The notes under the pieces are model-generated. The model searched no databases. It saw only the letters and a list, made by a program, of their open reading frames with translations, and had not been told where the DNA came from. A stretch of 64,000 nucleotides of DNA from Anodontia alba (Eukaryota; Mollusca; Bivalvia; Lucinida; Lucinidae). Each line of letters opens with the position of its first letter. The stretch's first letter is position 1. The DNA is taken from assembly GCA_964016985.1 (NCBI GenBank), contig OZ024824.1:122012839-122076838 (forward strand), given 5' to 3'. The translations under genes were made by a program, and so were the position numbers. Positions 1-38,000 of the stretch are shown piece by piece.

Positions 1-1000
1 CAATAGAATGTTTCAGTGTTTCAAGAAAGGACTGAGAGTAAATGCAGGAAAGACAAAGATCATGATCTGTGGCACAGGCCTGGACCTCCTGCAGAGTTCA
101 GGAGAGTTTCCATGTGCTGTCTGGCACTCTGGAGTGGGCAGCGACAGCATCTTCTGCAACAGCTGCAAGCACTGGGTACACAAGAAATGCAGTGGGCTCA
201 AGTGATTGACAAAGGACCCTGACTACAGATGTACATGGTCCCAGGCTGCACGCCCCTTGGACGGCAGACCACAGAGGGAAGTCCAAGTCAGACCTGACAA
301 GCTGGAGGTGGTAGCTTCCTTTTGCTACCTAGGAGACATGCTCTCAGCAGCTGGTGGTTGTAAACTTTCAACTTTCAGCACGTGTGAAAACCGCCTGGAA
401 GAAGATCAAGGATCTGCTATCAGTTCTCTCTTCACGTCGCCTCTCTTTCAAGACACGTGGCCGTGTGTACATCTCTTGTGTGCGGAACTCAATGCTCCAT
501 GCCAGCGAGACTTGGCCATTGACAAAACCAAACCTCCAACATCTGCAGTGGAATGACAGGGCACTGATCAGACAGATTTGCAATGCCAGGCCGCAAGACG
601 TTGTCACCACCAGGTCCAATGAGCTACTTGCGCGGCTTGGCATTGAGGATCTGGACCTCATTCTGAAGGAGAGAAGGCTCCGCTGGTATGGACATGTGGA
701 ACGCTCCAATGGTGCAATCAAGACAGCCTTTCACATACAGGTTGAAGGAAGGCATGGGCCTGGGAGGCCCAACATGACATGGAAGCAGCTGACAGAGAGG
801 GATTGCAGAGAGTGGAAGCTCTCAGCTATCAACCCTCATGATAGAAATATGTGGAGATCTGTTGGGAGATCTGCCATGCATGCAGCAAGCCAGCAATCTG
901 GAAGGGGCCCATTGATGTGGATGTTGCCCCTGTACCTGCATGTTAATCAAAAATCTGATTATAATGATGATGATGGAGAGCAAAAGCCTGGATGTGACTT
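1..1000 (+). mobile_element. 3' end of a non-LTR retrotransposon (LINE), degenerate
   Basis: Reading frames across this stretch give the C-terminal part of an endonuclease/reverse-transcriptase polyprotein downstream of the RT active site. In order they show a GLRVNAGKTKIMICGTGL block (about 40-95), a Cys/His cluster resembling a PHD finger (about 108-200, with CNSCKHWVHKKC), the block FCYLGDMLSAAGG (about 315-355) and a long tail with SETWPLTKP, RQICNARPQDV, LRWYGHVERS and TWKQLTERDCREWKLSA (up to about 900). The product is split between frames, so at least two frameshifts are present, and the second Cys of the finger is Trp. The end runs into a short GATGAT-rich tail near 960-975. A sister copy lies at 40.15-41.3 kb on the other strand. 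It is cut by the window edge, and the exact LINE clade is not assigned. Confidence 0.85.
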
Positions 1001-1115
1001 GCGCCTATTAAGTATGATATAAATCCATACATTTTGCACATGCATGCTCGAAGGTATTTTTCGCTTGACGCGGCCCATAAACAGTGGCATATACAGTTCC
1101 TTTAGCACTTTTTAG

Positions 1116-2600
1116 CTCTCCTGAGCCAAAGGCTCACAAGTTGAGCTTATAGTATAGCAAGGCTCTGTCAGCCATCCATCTGTCTGTATGTTCGTCCACA
1201 CTTTCGAACAAGAATATCTCCATGGCCAGTTAACCAATCTTAGACTAAGGAAAATGTTGTCCAGAAGATAGCCATTTCATTTTTGATCAGATCTTCATCA
1301 GACTTGTAGGTATAAATGAGGACAGCCATAAAATCTTGGGTAAGTTCCATATTTAGGCAGATTGGACTATTCAAAAGTTACTAGCCCTTTAGTCTCCCAT
1401 AGACATATAATGGTGAAAATGTTGTCCAGACAATAGACTTCATTTTTGAATCTTCATCAAACTTTGCAGATAATGAGGGCAGGCATAAAATCTCGGGCAA
1501 GTTCGATTTTGGCCCAGTTTCAGCTATTGGCATGAGAGTTACTCACCCTTGAGGGCCTCATAGACTTATGAAAATGTTGTCAGATTAGAGCAAATTCATT
1601 TTTGATCAAATCTTCATCAGACTTGCAGGTAATGAGGACAGCCATAAAATCTTGGGATGGCCTCGGTGCTTCAGTTGAATAGCCATCTGACTGGTGATCA
1701 GGAGGCTGCGGGTTCGACCCCTGCCAGGTTGGCAACATTCTTTCATGGAGATTGGTCATAAAGTATTTTCTACCATCATGCTCTCCCTTCCACTTATTCA
1801 AGAAGGGCAGTTATTAGTTTCTGGCAAAAGAATGTGCACAATACTGGTTAACCGCTTAGAAGACTAAGCCTGCCTAGTAAAGTGTGGTTAGGTGAACTGA
1901 CCACGCTGGACATGACCCCATTTGGTTGACTGGGCCGTTTAAATGCAACACAATCAAACATAAAGTCTTGGACAAGTTCGATTTTTGGACAAATCAGACT
2001 ATTCACATGAAAGTTACTTGCCCTTTAGTCTCCAATAGCCATAAAATGGGAAAATGTTGTCTGGACAATAGCAACTTTGTTTTTGATTGGATCTTCATCA
2101 AACTTGCAGGCATAAAATCTTGGGCAAATTTGATTTTGGCCCACTTTTGTCTATTGGCATGAGAATTACCTGCCCTTGAGGATCTCATAGACTTAGGAAA
2201 ATGTTGTCCAAACAATAACAATTCCATTTTTGATAGAATTTTCATCACTTGCAGGTAGTGAGAACAACCATAAAATCTTGGACAAGTTCAATTTTGGGAC
2301 AAATTAGACAGTTCACATAGAAGTTACATGCCCTTTAGTCTCCCATAGACATATAATGGGGAAAGTGTTGTCTGGTTCACCCACCCTTGAGGGCCTCTGA
2401 GATTTTGGAAAATGTTGTCCAGATGGTAGTAATTCCATTTTTGATCAAATCTTCATCAGACTTGCAGGTGATGAGGACAACCATACAATCTTGGATGAGT
2501 TTGATTTTGGGTCAGATCAGACTACATGTATTCACATGAGAGTTACTTGCCCTTTAGTCCCCCATAGACATAAAATGGGGAAAATGTTGTCTGGACAACT
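1116..2600 (+). repeat. Degenerate tandem array, monomer about 150-165 bp, with terminal hairpin
   Basis: Blocks starting near gaaaatgttgtccag recur at about 1252, 1414, 1569, 2050, 2200, 2360 and 2400, each followed by an atttttgatc / cttcatcagacttgcagg segment and a cataaaatcttgg segment. At the left end (1117-1150) is a hairpin whose outer stem is AGCTC/GAGCT and inner stem TGAGCC/GGCTCA. Repeats inside elements with this kind of end recur elsewhere in the window. The array is interrupted by a SINE. No coding potential is seen. Confidence 0.75.
1656..1958 (+). mobile_element. tRNA-headed SINE, copy 1
   Basis: The head ggcctcggtg...ggttcgacccc carries a tRNA-type box B. The body is shared with eight other copies (cattctttc..ggag, cttattcaagaagggcag, gaatgtgcacaatactgg, aagcctgcc) and ends in gggccgt..aa..caacacaatca. 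A 13-bp target-site duplication, imperfect by one base, flanks it (cataaaatcttgg 1643-1655 and cataaagtcttgg 1959-1971), so it jumped into the tandem array after the array formed. Confidence 0.88.
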
Positions 2601-2620
2601 CAGGATCTAATTATGTTCAG

Positions 2621-28369
<25,749 letters not shown>

Positions 28370-28382
<13 letters not shown>

Positions 28383-28490
28383 GTTACAGTACTTTACAAG
28401 AGCCTGTGGTTATTCATTGGCAGTATGATGCAGGAGAAGTTTGGACAGATATATGAACTGGAGTGAAATAAAACATAATGAAGAAATATT
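28370..28490 (+). CDS. MRPS9: MRPS9 last exon (stop at 28380-28382) and 3' UTR
   Basis: After acceptor tatgttttgcag the exon contributes one base completing Trp, then Lys-Lys-Arg-stop, reproducing the KFTWKKR end of the protein. The coding part is only 13 nt. A canonical AATAAA lies at 28467-28472, so cleavage is expected near 28485-28495. The 3' end coordinate is an estimate. Confidence 0.93.
28467..28472 (+). terminator. MRPS9 polyadenylation signal AATAAA
   Basis: Canonical hexamer 85 bases after the MRPS9 stop codon, followed by an AT-rich stretch. It is the first one downstream on the coding strand. Confidence 0.7.
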
Positions 28491-30324
28491 TGCAATTTCA
28501 AACCTTACTTAATATGACATGGGGGCATATGCTTATAGTGTCTTTGATACTAGTTTATTGGCAAACTGCATAGTCTTGAAACAGCTTAACCCTTGTCATG
28601 CTGAATAAAATAAGATACCATGCCCACTTCCAATTTTCAGCCAGTCAGGTTATTTGATCCAGGTTGTTGATATAAATTCACATACTTAATGACAAACAGT
28701 GCAGATCCAGATCAGTTGGCTTCTTCAGAAGCCAACTGATCTGGATCTACACTGTTTGCAAAGACAGGGTAGATCCAGGTTCAGCAGGGCAAGGGATAAC
28801 TGCTCTGGCTGGGCTGTCCTTCATTGTCTACATCAAGGCTCCAGATCCAGAACTTTTTTCAATCAAAAAGTATTGATACTTTTCCTATTTCTCCATAAAA
28901 ACATGGAGGTGAGGTGCTTCTAATGAGCACACATGTTTTCATGATGAATAAAAAATATCTGCATGCCCCTCATATCTGGAACTGTGTCTATATGTTCCTT
29001 CAATGTACTTTTTCCTTTGATACAGCTAAAGTGTGACGTTGGAGCAAAAGCAGAATTTTTTTTTCTCGGGGACAGTTTATTATGTAGAACTCTTTACAAA
29101 TATAAATGTGTGCCATTGAAACTGTGCTTTTGCAGCATATGTGCATTTACACAGTCTGATCACAACCTTTGCTGTTCACATACAATTTCATTTTAAATCT
29201 AAAAATTACATATCTACTGACAAGTGCCAAAGGGCCTGATTAGACAGTGCAGATGTGCAGGCTGATCTAGAAATTTCATAACTCCAGATAAGGCACTTTT
29301 TTGACAAAGTATTAATATTTCACTTATTTTTCCACATGTTGTGGGTACTCATTAGAAGTATGAGCCACTTCTAATGGGTACCACGCTTTCGTGGAGAAAT
29401 AAGAAAAAAGTATACCTGATACCCCTCATATCTGGAGCTATGGCATTTATTTTACGTTTTGCCCCAAAACTCATTTTGTATGGCATAGCTCATACATTTT
29501 GTTTCCAAAAAGAATTACTTGGACCTTTAGCAATTTATGCATGTAGGTTTGGATCAACTAAAATTTTGGGCTAAAGAATAGCCCAAGCCATGTGCAAAGA
29601 TGCTTTCAGTGAGACCAGGGAAGTTCCTTATCAAACTGCACATCCATCCTGGTAGGTCAGGTGCTTTGGTACTAGTCAGTATAATCTAAGTATCGAATGA
29701 GCTAGCACCTGACAAAACCTACAATAAGATCTGTGTAACAATCAGACTCAGATCAGCCTGTATATCCATCCAGTATGGCAAGTGTTCTTGTTTATCCCTA
29801 TTTAGATAGCCTGGATGTTGCAGAAGGCATATGCGATCAGCAAAGACTCATCAGACTGTGTGGATGTGCAGGCTGATCTGACTCTTCGCTGGTCGCACAA
29901 GCCTTATTGTAGGTTTTGTCATGCCCTGGCTCAAAATTGATTTTGTAAGTGGAAAGTAAAAGCTCTGATCAGTGTGGAGATGCACAGGCTGATCTGAGCC
30001 TTTGCTGTCTGCATATGCCCCAAAGGCATATTTTTCACAGGGCACTGGAAATATATTTGTCATTTCTCCCAACAAAATAGGTCGCATGTGTTGTTTAGAA
30101 TTGCCTTGCTGAGGTGATTCAAATGACATAATCATGACGAGTTATAGAAATAAGATGAAATTATTTAAATATTTGTTAGCTGTAGCCCTTTGATGGTTAT
30201 GACAGTATGAAATAAACATAAAAATGACAGTCTTCTCCAGAATTGTTCATACTTCTTCCAGTTAGTGCCACTCTTAATTTATTGGATAAGCAGCCAATCT
30301 TGTGGCAGTTTAGAACTTTCTGCT

Positions 30325-30502
30325 CCTTCCGCTGATTCAAGAAGGGCAGTTGTCAGTTTCTGGCAAAAGAATGTGCACAATACTGGTTAAACGCTTAGAG
30401 GACTAAGCCTGCCCAGTAAACATGTGGTTAGGTAAACTGACTGCGCTTGACATGACCCCATTGGGTTGACTGGGCCGTAAAACCCCAACACAAACAAGTA
30501 CC
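30325..30502 (+). mobile_element. tRNA-headed SINE, 5' truncated, copy 4
   Basis: Begins ccttccgctgattcaagaag and ends aaccccaacacaaacaa. Short duplication ttctgct on both sides (30318-30324, 30503-30509). Confidence 0.8.
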
Positions 30503-30969
30503 TTCTGCTAAAGCAGATGGTTGCATAACACTGGTAAATGTATCTAACTTTGAAACCACCAAAGATGGCCACGAGATGGCAACTTAATAAAAGGTGATGG
30601 TAGAGGTTACATTGTACATGTTAACCCATTTTAGACTGAAAAGGCTCCCCCATTTTATATATTGGAGTTTCAGGTCTGTCAGGTTATGTGATTTAGATAT
30701 TCCTACAGAAAAATAGCTAAGTATTTGCAAACAGTGGAGACCCTGATCACTGTTTGCCAATTACCCTTACCTTTCCAAACTAAACAAGTTAACAAGTCTG
30801 TGTAATGTGTATCCTCACATTCCCTATATTATAAATTGAATAAACGGGATTTGTGGAGGTCCACATTATTGAGCAACTTTGCACAAGATTTTTTTTAATA
30901 TGAGTTTAACTGGTTTATTAATTCTACCAGTGGCTGGTATTACAAAAGTCTGTTGTAATAAATTTATTT

Positions 30970-31437
30970 AATCCATTTTAGCCTGGAGATCCCCAAAAGA
31001 GTAATTGGCAAACAGTGCAGACCCACGGCAGAAAACCCAGATTAAACATGGCAGATGCCAGCCTTGTTGGCTCAGTCGGATGCACATTTGACAGGTGATC
31101 AGGACGCTGATTCAAGAAGGGCAGTTTTCAGTGTCTGACAAAAGAATGCAGACAAATACTAGTTAACCGCTTCCATGTTTGAGCCTGCCCACCCAGGAAA
31201 AGTGTGGCTCAACATGACCCTAACTGGTTGACTGTGCCATAAAATCTAAACTAAATCAATCAAGACACTGCAGAATGCAGCAGCTTATCAGGGTCTATAC
31301 TGTTTATATTAAGTACAGGAGTATCTATGAAACAATAAAACATAGTCACGATAAAACTACCCAGACACCCAGCTGTTGGAAATAGACCTGTCTTAAAAGT
31401 TGTGGTAGAAGAGTCTGCTCAACATAAATGGGTTAAG
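30970..31437. mobile_element. MITE L with a nested SINE (about 31050-31260)
   Basis: The outer element runs from ttaatccattttagcctgga to aataaatgggttaa. Within its core lies a SINE with an internal deletion (head ...gtgatcaggacgctgattcaagaag...) flanked by diverged copies of acactgcagaatgc. The copy is old. Confidence 0.65.
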
Positions 31438-31944
31438 CAAGTTTTCCTGACTTAACCCTTGTCCTACTGAATAAATAAAGATGCCACGCCCACTTCTATT
31501 TTTCAGCCAATCAGATTACTTGATCCAGATTGTTGATATAAATTCACATACTTAATGGCAAACAGTGCAGATCTAGATCAGTTGGCTTCTTCAGAAGCCA
31601 ACTGATCTGGATCTACACTGTTTGCAAATGCAGGGTATATCCGGGTTCAGCAGGACTAGGGTTAATACTTTTGTAGAGTGGAAAGGCAACAGATGAGAAA
31701 TCCATGTTTTACATAGGCATTTTAAATCATATTTTTTTTAATATAATTGGTGCCCTGCATCTCTTTCTATGAGAGCCATTACATCTCTTATTAACATATT
31801 TATGTCAAGTGGACCTATTTATAGTTTGAGATTCCAACAGAGATTCCAACTATTTTGGTCTGGCTGTATCTTTGTTAACAGTTCCACCCAAAATCAATAA
31901 AAAAATATTTGGAATGAAACAAACTGGTTTTACAATGGTTTATA

Positions 31945-31950
31945 TTTAAT
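31945..31950 (-). terminator. UTP11 candidate polyadenylation signal (ATTAAA)
   Basis: ATTAAA on the minus strand about 42 bases after the UTP11 stop codon; no AATAAA is nearer. The variant hexamer is the second most common in animals. Confidence 0.45.
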
Positions 31951-31991
31951 TGTCAGCTTCCAAAATACAAAATATTCTAACATCATCATTG

Positions 31992-32078
31992 CTATCTTTT
32001 CCTCTGAAATTTCCATTTATATTGTGCTGGTGCTTCTTTAGTTTCTGGTGTAATCTGTCTCTTCTCAGACTCCGTATC
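31992..32078 (-). CDS. UTP11: UTP11 exon 8 (last), stop at 31992-31994
   Basis: Acceptor ttgttttcag precedes codons DTESEKRQITPETKEAPAQY then KWKFQRKR and TAG. The basic end (KxxRKR) is conserved in the family. Confidence 0.95.
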   Translation of the reverse strand, partial: DTESEKRQITPETKEAPAQYKWKFQRKR

Positions 32079-35000
32079 CTGAAAACAATAAAACATGCTT
32101 CAATGTTACACTATAAAACTACCCTATTTACCCAGAACATTTTAATCGAACTCCTTATCCTACTTGCCCTAATGTTTGAAAACTAAAAAATGTGTTTGTG
32201 AAACACTATGCCCCGAACCATATGCTTGCCCATAAATGGGATCTTTCCCTATATACAAGTTCAAGAACTCCAGATATTTTGTTCACAAGGTTTCCCTATA
32301 GCCACAATGCGTAAATCCAAAAAAAGGGCATAACAAATATTTGCAGAATTTTGTCAAAAGTTAACCAGGTCATCTACACCTTACACCCAAACTGTGTGCC
32401 AAATATCATGAGTCTAGCTCAAATTGTTCTCCAGATATTTTGTTCACAAGGTTTTCCTACAGCTATTCAAAAAAGGGGCATAACTCCGCAAAGACAAGTG
32501 TGATGGAAAAGAAAAAAATACGGGTTTGCTTATTTATTATGCTTATTAAATATATAAAATTTCAAGATCCTAGCATTAAAAGTGTAACAGAGGGTTGGAC
32601 AGAGGGACAGGACAGGACCAATATGCCCCACAACTTCTCCCAAATTGGGGGCATAAAAACATGGGTCCGGTTATTTTTTATGCTCTTTCCATATATACAA
32701 TTTCAGGATCTCCAGATATTTTGTTCAGAGGACTTCCCTATAGCCACAATGTGTAAATTCGAAAAAGGGAGCATAACTCAATTAAATATTTTTGGAATTT
32801 TGTCTTATTTCTCCACCAAAACAGCTTGTAGGTACTCGTTAGAAATGCCTCTATTAAAGGCTTCTAAGGAGTACCACAATATATATATTTGTCGAGAAAT
32901 ATGAAAAATATCAGTTCTTTTGAGTTTAAAAACACCTTATATAGAGCTATGATAATACACCACAACCTCTTTATAACACTATTGTTGGGGTTCACAGCAT
33001 AAACCGTGTAGTTAAACAACCGTGTTATATCCAAACAAAAATGTATAGATTATATTGAAAAAATGACCATTTATGGTCATTTTTCAATATAATCTATACA
33101 TTTTTGGATCCATCTTTGAACTGTGTTACATCCAAAACTGTGTTATAACGAACCGTGTTATAAAGAGGTTGAAGTGTATAGGGAAGCAGATCTGACCTTG
33201 CCATAAAAAGATCAAAGGGTGATCATGACACCCAGCCCAATTAAAGGGCCATATGCATCCTAAAGAAGGCCCCAGTAAGAAAGGAGTTTAAAAGCATGCG
33301 TCTAAATCAGAATCTTCAGCCTGCCAGTCAATGCATTTTGCTATATCTTGTCATTCTTTGATTTGGTCATGAAAATCCCCCAACTGATCTGGGCCATTTC
33401 TATTCATGTATGCTCGGAGATTCTTTTACATTTGAGACCATACTTACAGTTAATTGTTTCTTCCTTTCCATTTTCTGAGCTATAATGCTGAGTTCTTTTT
33501 CTCTTTCTATCCTCTTTTTCAATTCCTTGTATTTCTTCTTTCTTTCATTTGATAATTCCTTAAAATAGGGAGACACCTCAGAATCAAGTGGCACTCTTGA
33601 TAGTTTTCATAGCTTCAAAAAAGGCTTTTTTCAACCAAAAAGTATTGACATTTATCTAACTGCTCGATGAAAACATATGCTGTGGTATTCATTAGAAGCA
33701 CCCACAACATAAATTTACATGGAGAAATAAGAAAATCAAGCAATTAATCAAATTCATATACATGTATCCCTGTCACAGGTCAATTTTTTTTTGCATGAAT
33801 CACATCTGACCAGACAGACCAAAAAACAACAACAGCAGCTTTTTAACTGTAATATCTTTTTTAGACTGTGAATGGAAATAACTAACAACAAATCAATTCT
33901 GATGAAACAATCAGGATGTCATCATATCATCACTATTGTCTTTTATCCTCAGTCACAGCTCCAGATAAGAGGGGGGGGGGGATCCACATTTTTTCTTAGT
34001 GCTTTACAAAAACATACATTATGGGTACTCATTAGAGTACCCACAGCATATTTTCTTGTGCAGAAATAAGTAAAATTCAGTATTTTTGGATGAAAAAAGT
34101 GCCTTCTCTGTTGCTGTGTCCAGTATGAATCAAATCTGATCAATCGTTACTGAGAGACAGTTCCAGATGGATGAAAAATAGATGACTGGATGCTCCTAGG
34201 GCATTATGTGGATTCCCACAAAATTATCAGAATATTTACAGACCATGATCATACCCATTTATCCAACTACTAATTAAATCATTGATTGTTAACCCTTATC
34301 CTGCTGTTCACCACAACCCCTACCTTTGCAAACAGTGTAGATCCAGATCAGATGGCTTCTGAAGAAGCCATCTGATCAGGATCTACACTGTTTGTCATTC
34401 AGTTTGTGAATTTGAATGAAAACATTATATGATGTAATCTGATTGGCTGATCAGAAATGGGTGTGGCTAACTAAATTATTCAGCAGGATAAGGGTTAATA
34501 CTGAGATATTGCTCAAGAGAGGCAAAAACTACTTATTCTGACAATGTCTAGAGCAATAGCTTTTACTGAAATACAGTTACCCAAAATATGTATCAAATCC
34601 CATTAACAGTTACAGAGATATGAATCAGTCCATTCAAACCAAATTTATCAAGACACTGAGAAACTTGGCTATATCCCTCCGCCTTTAGCTGGGATATTAT
34701 ATTGATCTGGATACTCCGGTTACCTGGAGCTGTGATTAGTTCCGTTTTCCTCACAGCACACTGCTGGAGCTCAGTAGAAACAGCCTGTCATGACAGCATG
34801 GATCATGATGGAGAAATACTGAACAAATAAACATTTTACCCCTACAATAGCTTATCTAGAGGCTTAGCTTTCAAAAGTCTAAAAGAAGATGTAATATATA
34901 CTTTCTATCTGTAACATGTTAAAATCATTATATCCTAAGCCACCAGAACCTAGCTACAATCTGATGTTCCCATATACTGGTAGCTGTCACTGAGTTACGA

Positions 35001-38000
35001 CACAAACAGCCTTCTGCAATTCTGCAGATACATAGTATAAACAAAAGCCAAGCATGCAGACATTACATTTCTTATGACATTACAATAACCTTTTCATCCC
35101 TACTGACCAAACAGATCCATTTGCAAATAATGCAGATCCAGATGAGATGGCTTCTCACGAACTGTCTTATCAGGATTTACACTGTTCGTCATTCTGTTAT
35201 TGATTTTCGACTGAAATCACTAGTTGCAAAAATGGATGTGTTCAAATTCAGAGATGAAAGAATCCATTTCAGAAACTCGGGTGAAAGGGTTAATGTGTCA
35301 GAAGTAACTTTACTCTTGTGTTTGTTTTGTCCTTTTGTCCAACTTGTGTGAACAAAACTAAGTCAGAGTGACGGAGTGAATATGTTAAATCTAACAAAGA
35401 CAAGCTTGAAAGCTGAAGTGGGATTTAAGATATGAGTACCAAATTAAACTAACTTGCAGTACAACATCACAAGGGAAGCAATAACATCCAATATCAGGAA
35501 ATTATTAAGTTGTACAGTATGTTTTGGATTGTTTTACTAATACTTGAAAAAAGCTCTGCTGCTTTATTCTACCATCACATATATATTGTTGCTATGAAAT
35601 GTAGAATTGCTAAAATCAATACATCAAAATCTTACTTAAGGAGTGATTTTCAAATCAGTCGTTTATGATAACTCAACAAATACAGCTGAATCTCGTTATC
35701 TCAACCTCGCCCACATTGTACCTCGAAGTGAAAATCTGGTCCCTGCCTAAACATGAACATCTAGCAACAGGTAAAAACATATTGTTGAAAAGAGGAGAAA
35801 TTGCTCCACTTCCACAATATTTTCAATATACCTCTAACCAATCCAATTACATATATATTTGTTAAATGGTTGCTCAAATAATTTTTTCCTCAATTCTGCA
35901 AATCTTATATGTCGAGGTACGGATATCTTGAAGTATTTAACAGAGTCCCTTGGAATTCGAGACGACCAGAGTCGACTGTACATACCTCCAGGCTATCAAC
36001 ATCAGCTATAGATGCTAATTCTCCACTTTTTAATGCTTCCAGCTTTGGTCTGTTAAATGTTCTGTTGACTAGAGACGGATGTGTCTTAAAATACTTTGCT
36101 GCATCAAATTTTTTAACTGAAAAGACAGGATTTTGAAAAAAAATAATACAGTCGACTCTAGTTATCTCGAACTCGCTTATCTCGAATAACCGCTTATCTC
36201 GAAGTGAAATTCTGGTCCCTGTTTAATCTAAAAATCTAAAAACAGGTAACAAAATATTGTGGGAAAGAGGAGAAATTTCTCCTCTTTTCCACAATATTTT
36301 CAATACGTCGCTAACTTCAGGAGTCAAATTACATATTGATTTGTTAAATGTTGTTCGTTTGTGTTGAGGTTTTACGGCCCAGTCAACCCAATGGGGTCAT
36401 GTCGAGCGCGGTCAGTTTTCCTAACCACACGTTACTGGGCAGGCTTAGTCCTCTAAGCGGTTAACCAGCCGTTTACCAGTATTGTGCACATTTCGCCAGA
36501 AACCGACAACTGCCCTTCTTGAATCAGCGGAAGGGAGAGAATGACCGTAGAAAATATTTCATGATCAATCTCCACGAAAGAATGTTACCGGGGGTTGAAC
36601 CCGCGACCTCCTGGTCTCCAGTCGGATGGCGCATCCAACTGAGCCACCGAGGCTGGCGAGAAAAATGTTGTTCGATTTTTTGTTTTCCCCACTATTGCAA
36701 CTCTGATATTTCGAGGTACGGATATCTCGAAGTGTTTTGGAGAGTCCCTTGGAATTCGAGATAACGAGAGTCGACTGTATATCCATTATCTATGACTGAA
36801 AATATATCCAGCTATAGCAATAACATATTTACCCTAATTATTCCAAAAACCTTACTCATTACCATGTGTGTCCTAAATTTGAACATGTTCATTTCAATAC
36901 CTGTTGATGTGGTTAAAACTGCTGAATGCATGGTGAACAGAGTAGACCTTGCTTCTAAATAGACCCTGGGTCTATCCTATTTGCTTAGACTTGCTTGTCC
37001 AAATACTTAACCCTTGTCCTGCTGAACCGGATATACCCTGCCTTTGAAAACAGTGTAGATCCAGATCAGTTGGCATCTGAAGAAGCCAACTGATCTGAAT
37101 CTGCACTGTTTGCCATTCAGTATGTGAATCTATATCAACAACCTTGATCAAGTAATTTGATTGGCTGAAAATTAGAAATGGGTGTGGCTTCTTAATTTAT
37201 TCAGCAGAACAAGGGTTAAGGGATATGTAATAGTAGTAATATCTATATGCTTGTACTAAAACTTTGGAAGCTGACCATATATGTTTGATATACATGTACA
37301 TGAGCAGCTGTTGGAACCATAAACTGACTAATAAATGTACCTGACTATTAGTGTACCATTATTTTATCATAGAAAACAGTTTCCCAGTCTGGGTATAAAC
37401 TAGAAATTGGCAGAGAGTTCAAATTACTTGATACCACCGCAAACCAAATTAATGTTATTAAAATCAGACAAAAGATATAGTTATCATTAAAGCAAAACAC
37501 AAATTTGTCAGAATCACGAAGGGGCATAACCCTAAAAAACTGCACCCCACAGCCCCTATTTTCCTATCAAACCTGCCTTGCATGAGAGACCACAGGTTTT
37601 AGAATAGCCATAACCTATGCTTTTTTATGGAGAATAATTGAGAAAATGAATGCTCTAAAAGAAGTTAATTTCACAAAGTATGCACTATCAGTCATCATTT
37701 ACCTAGGTACAGTTGTCATAAAATGGCTAAGTTAAAAACCATGTCCTTTTGTAAGAAAATATTTTTCAGCATCAAATTTCCATGGCCCAGTTGTTCAAAG
37801 CTAACGATGTCGTTAGTTAACGATTCATTAAAATTTACATCGAGTAATATGCAAATATGCTGAAATTTTTTGCTGAAAAAATGTGAGTAGCTTTTGCAGT
37901 CCTACTCACATTTTTTCAGCAAAAAATATCAGAATATTGTGTATTGAATCCGCTAAAACAGTTAACGAAATGACCCTTAACGAGCTTGTTAAGCTAACAA

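Larger units (their letters stand above)
28500..31940. other. Intergenic region between the 3' ends of MRPS9 and UTP11
   Basis: Family K MITEs (28587-28799, 31452-31665), family D and G hairpins (28810-29455, 29695-29940), a truncated SINE (30325-30502) and a MITE L split by a SINE (30970-31437). No exon of a third gene is seen on either strand. Confidence 0.6.

Noticed and set aside
2003..2248. 81-codon minus-strand frame as a gene
   Set aside because: Lies within the degenerate tandem array and its sequence repeats with the monomer.
32440..32904. 154-codon plus-strand frame
   Set aside because: Runs through tandem-array units, a terminal hairpin and a family D MITE; no protein-like composition.
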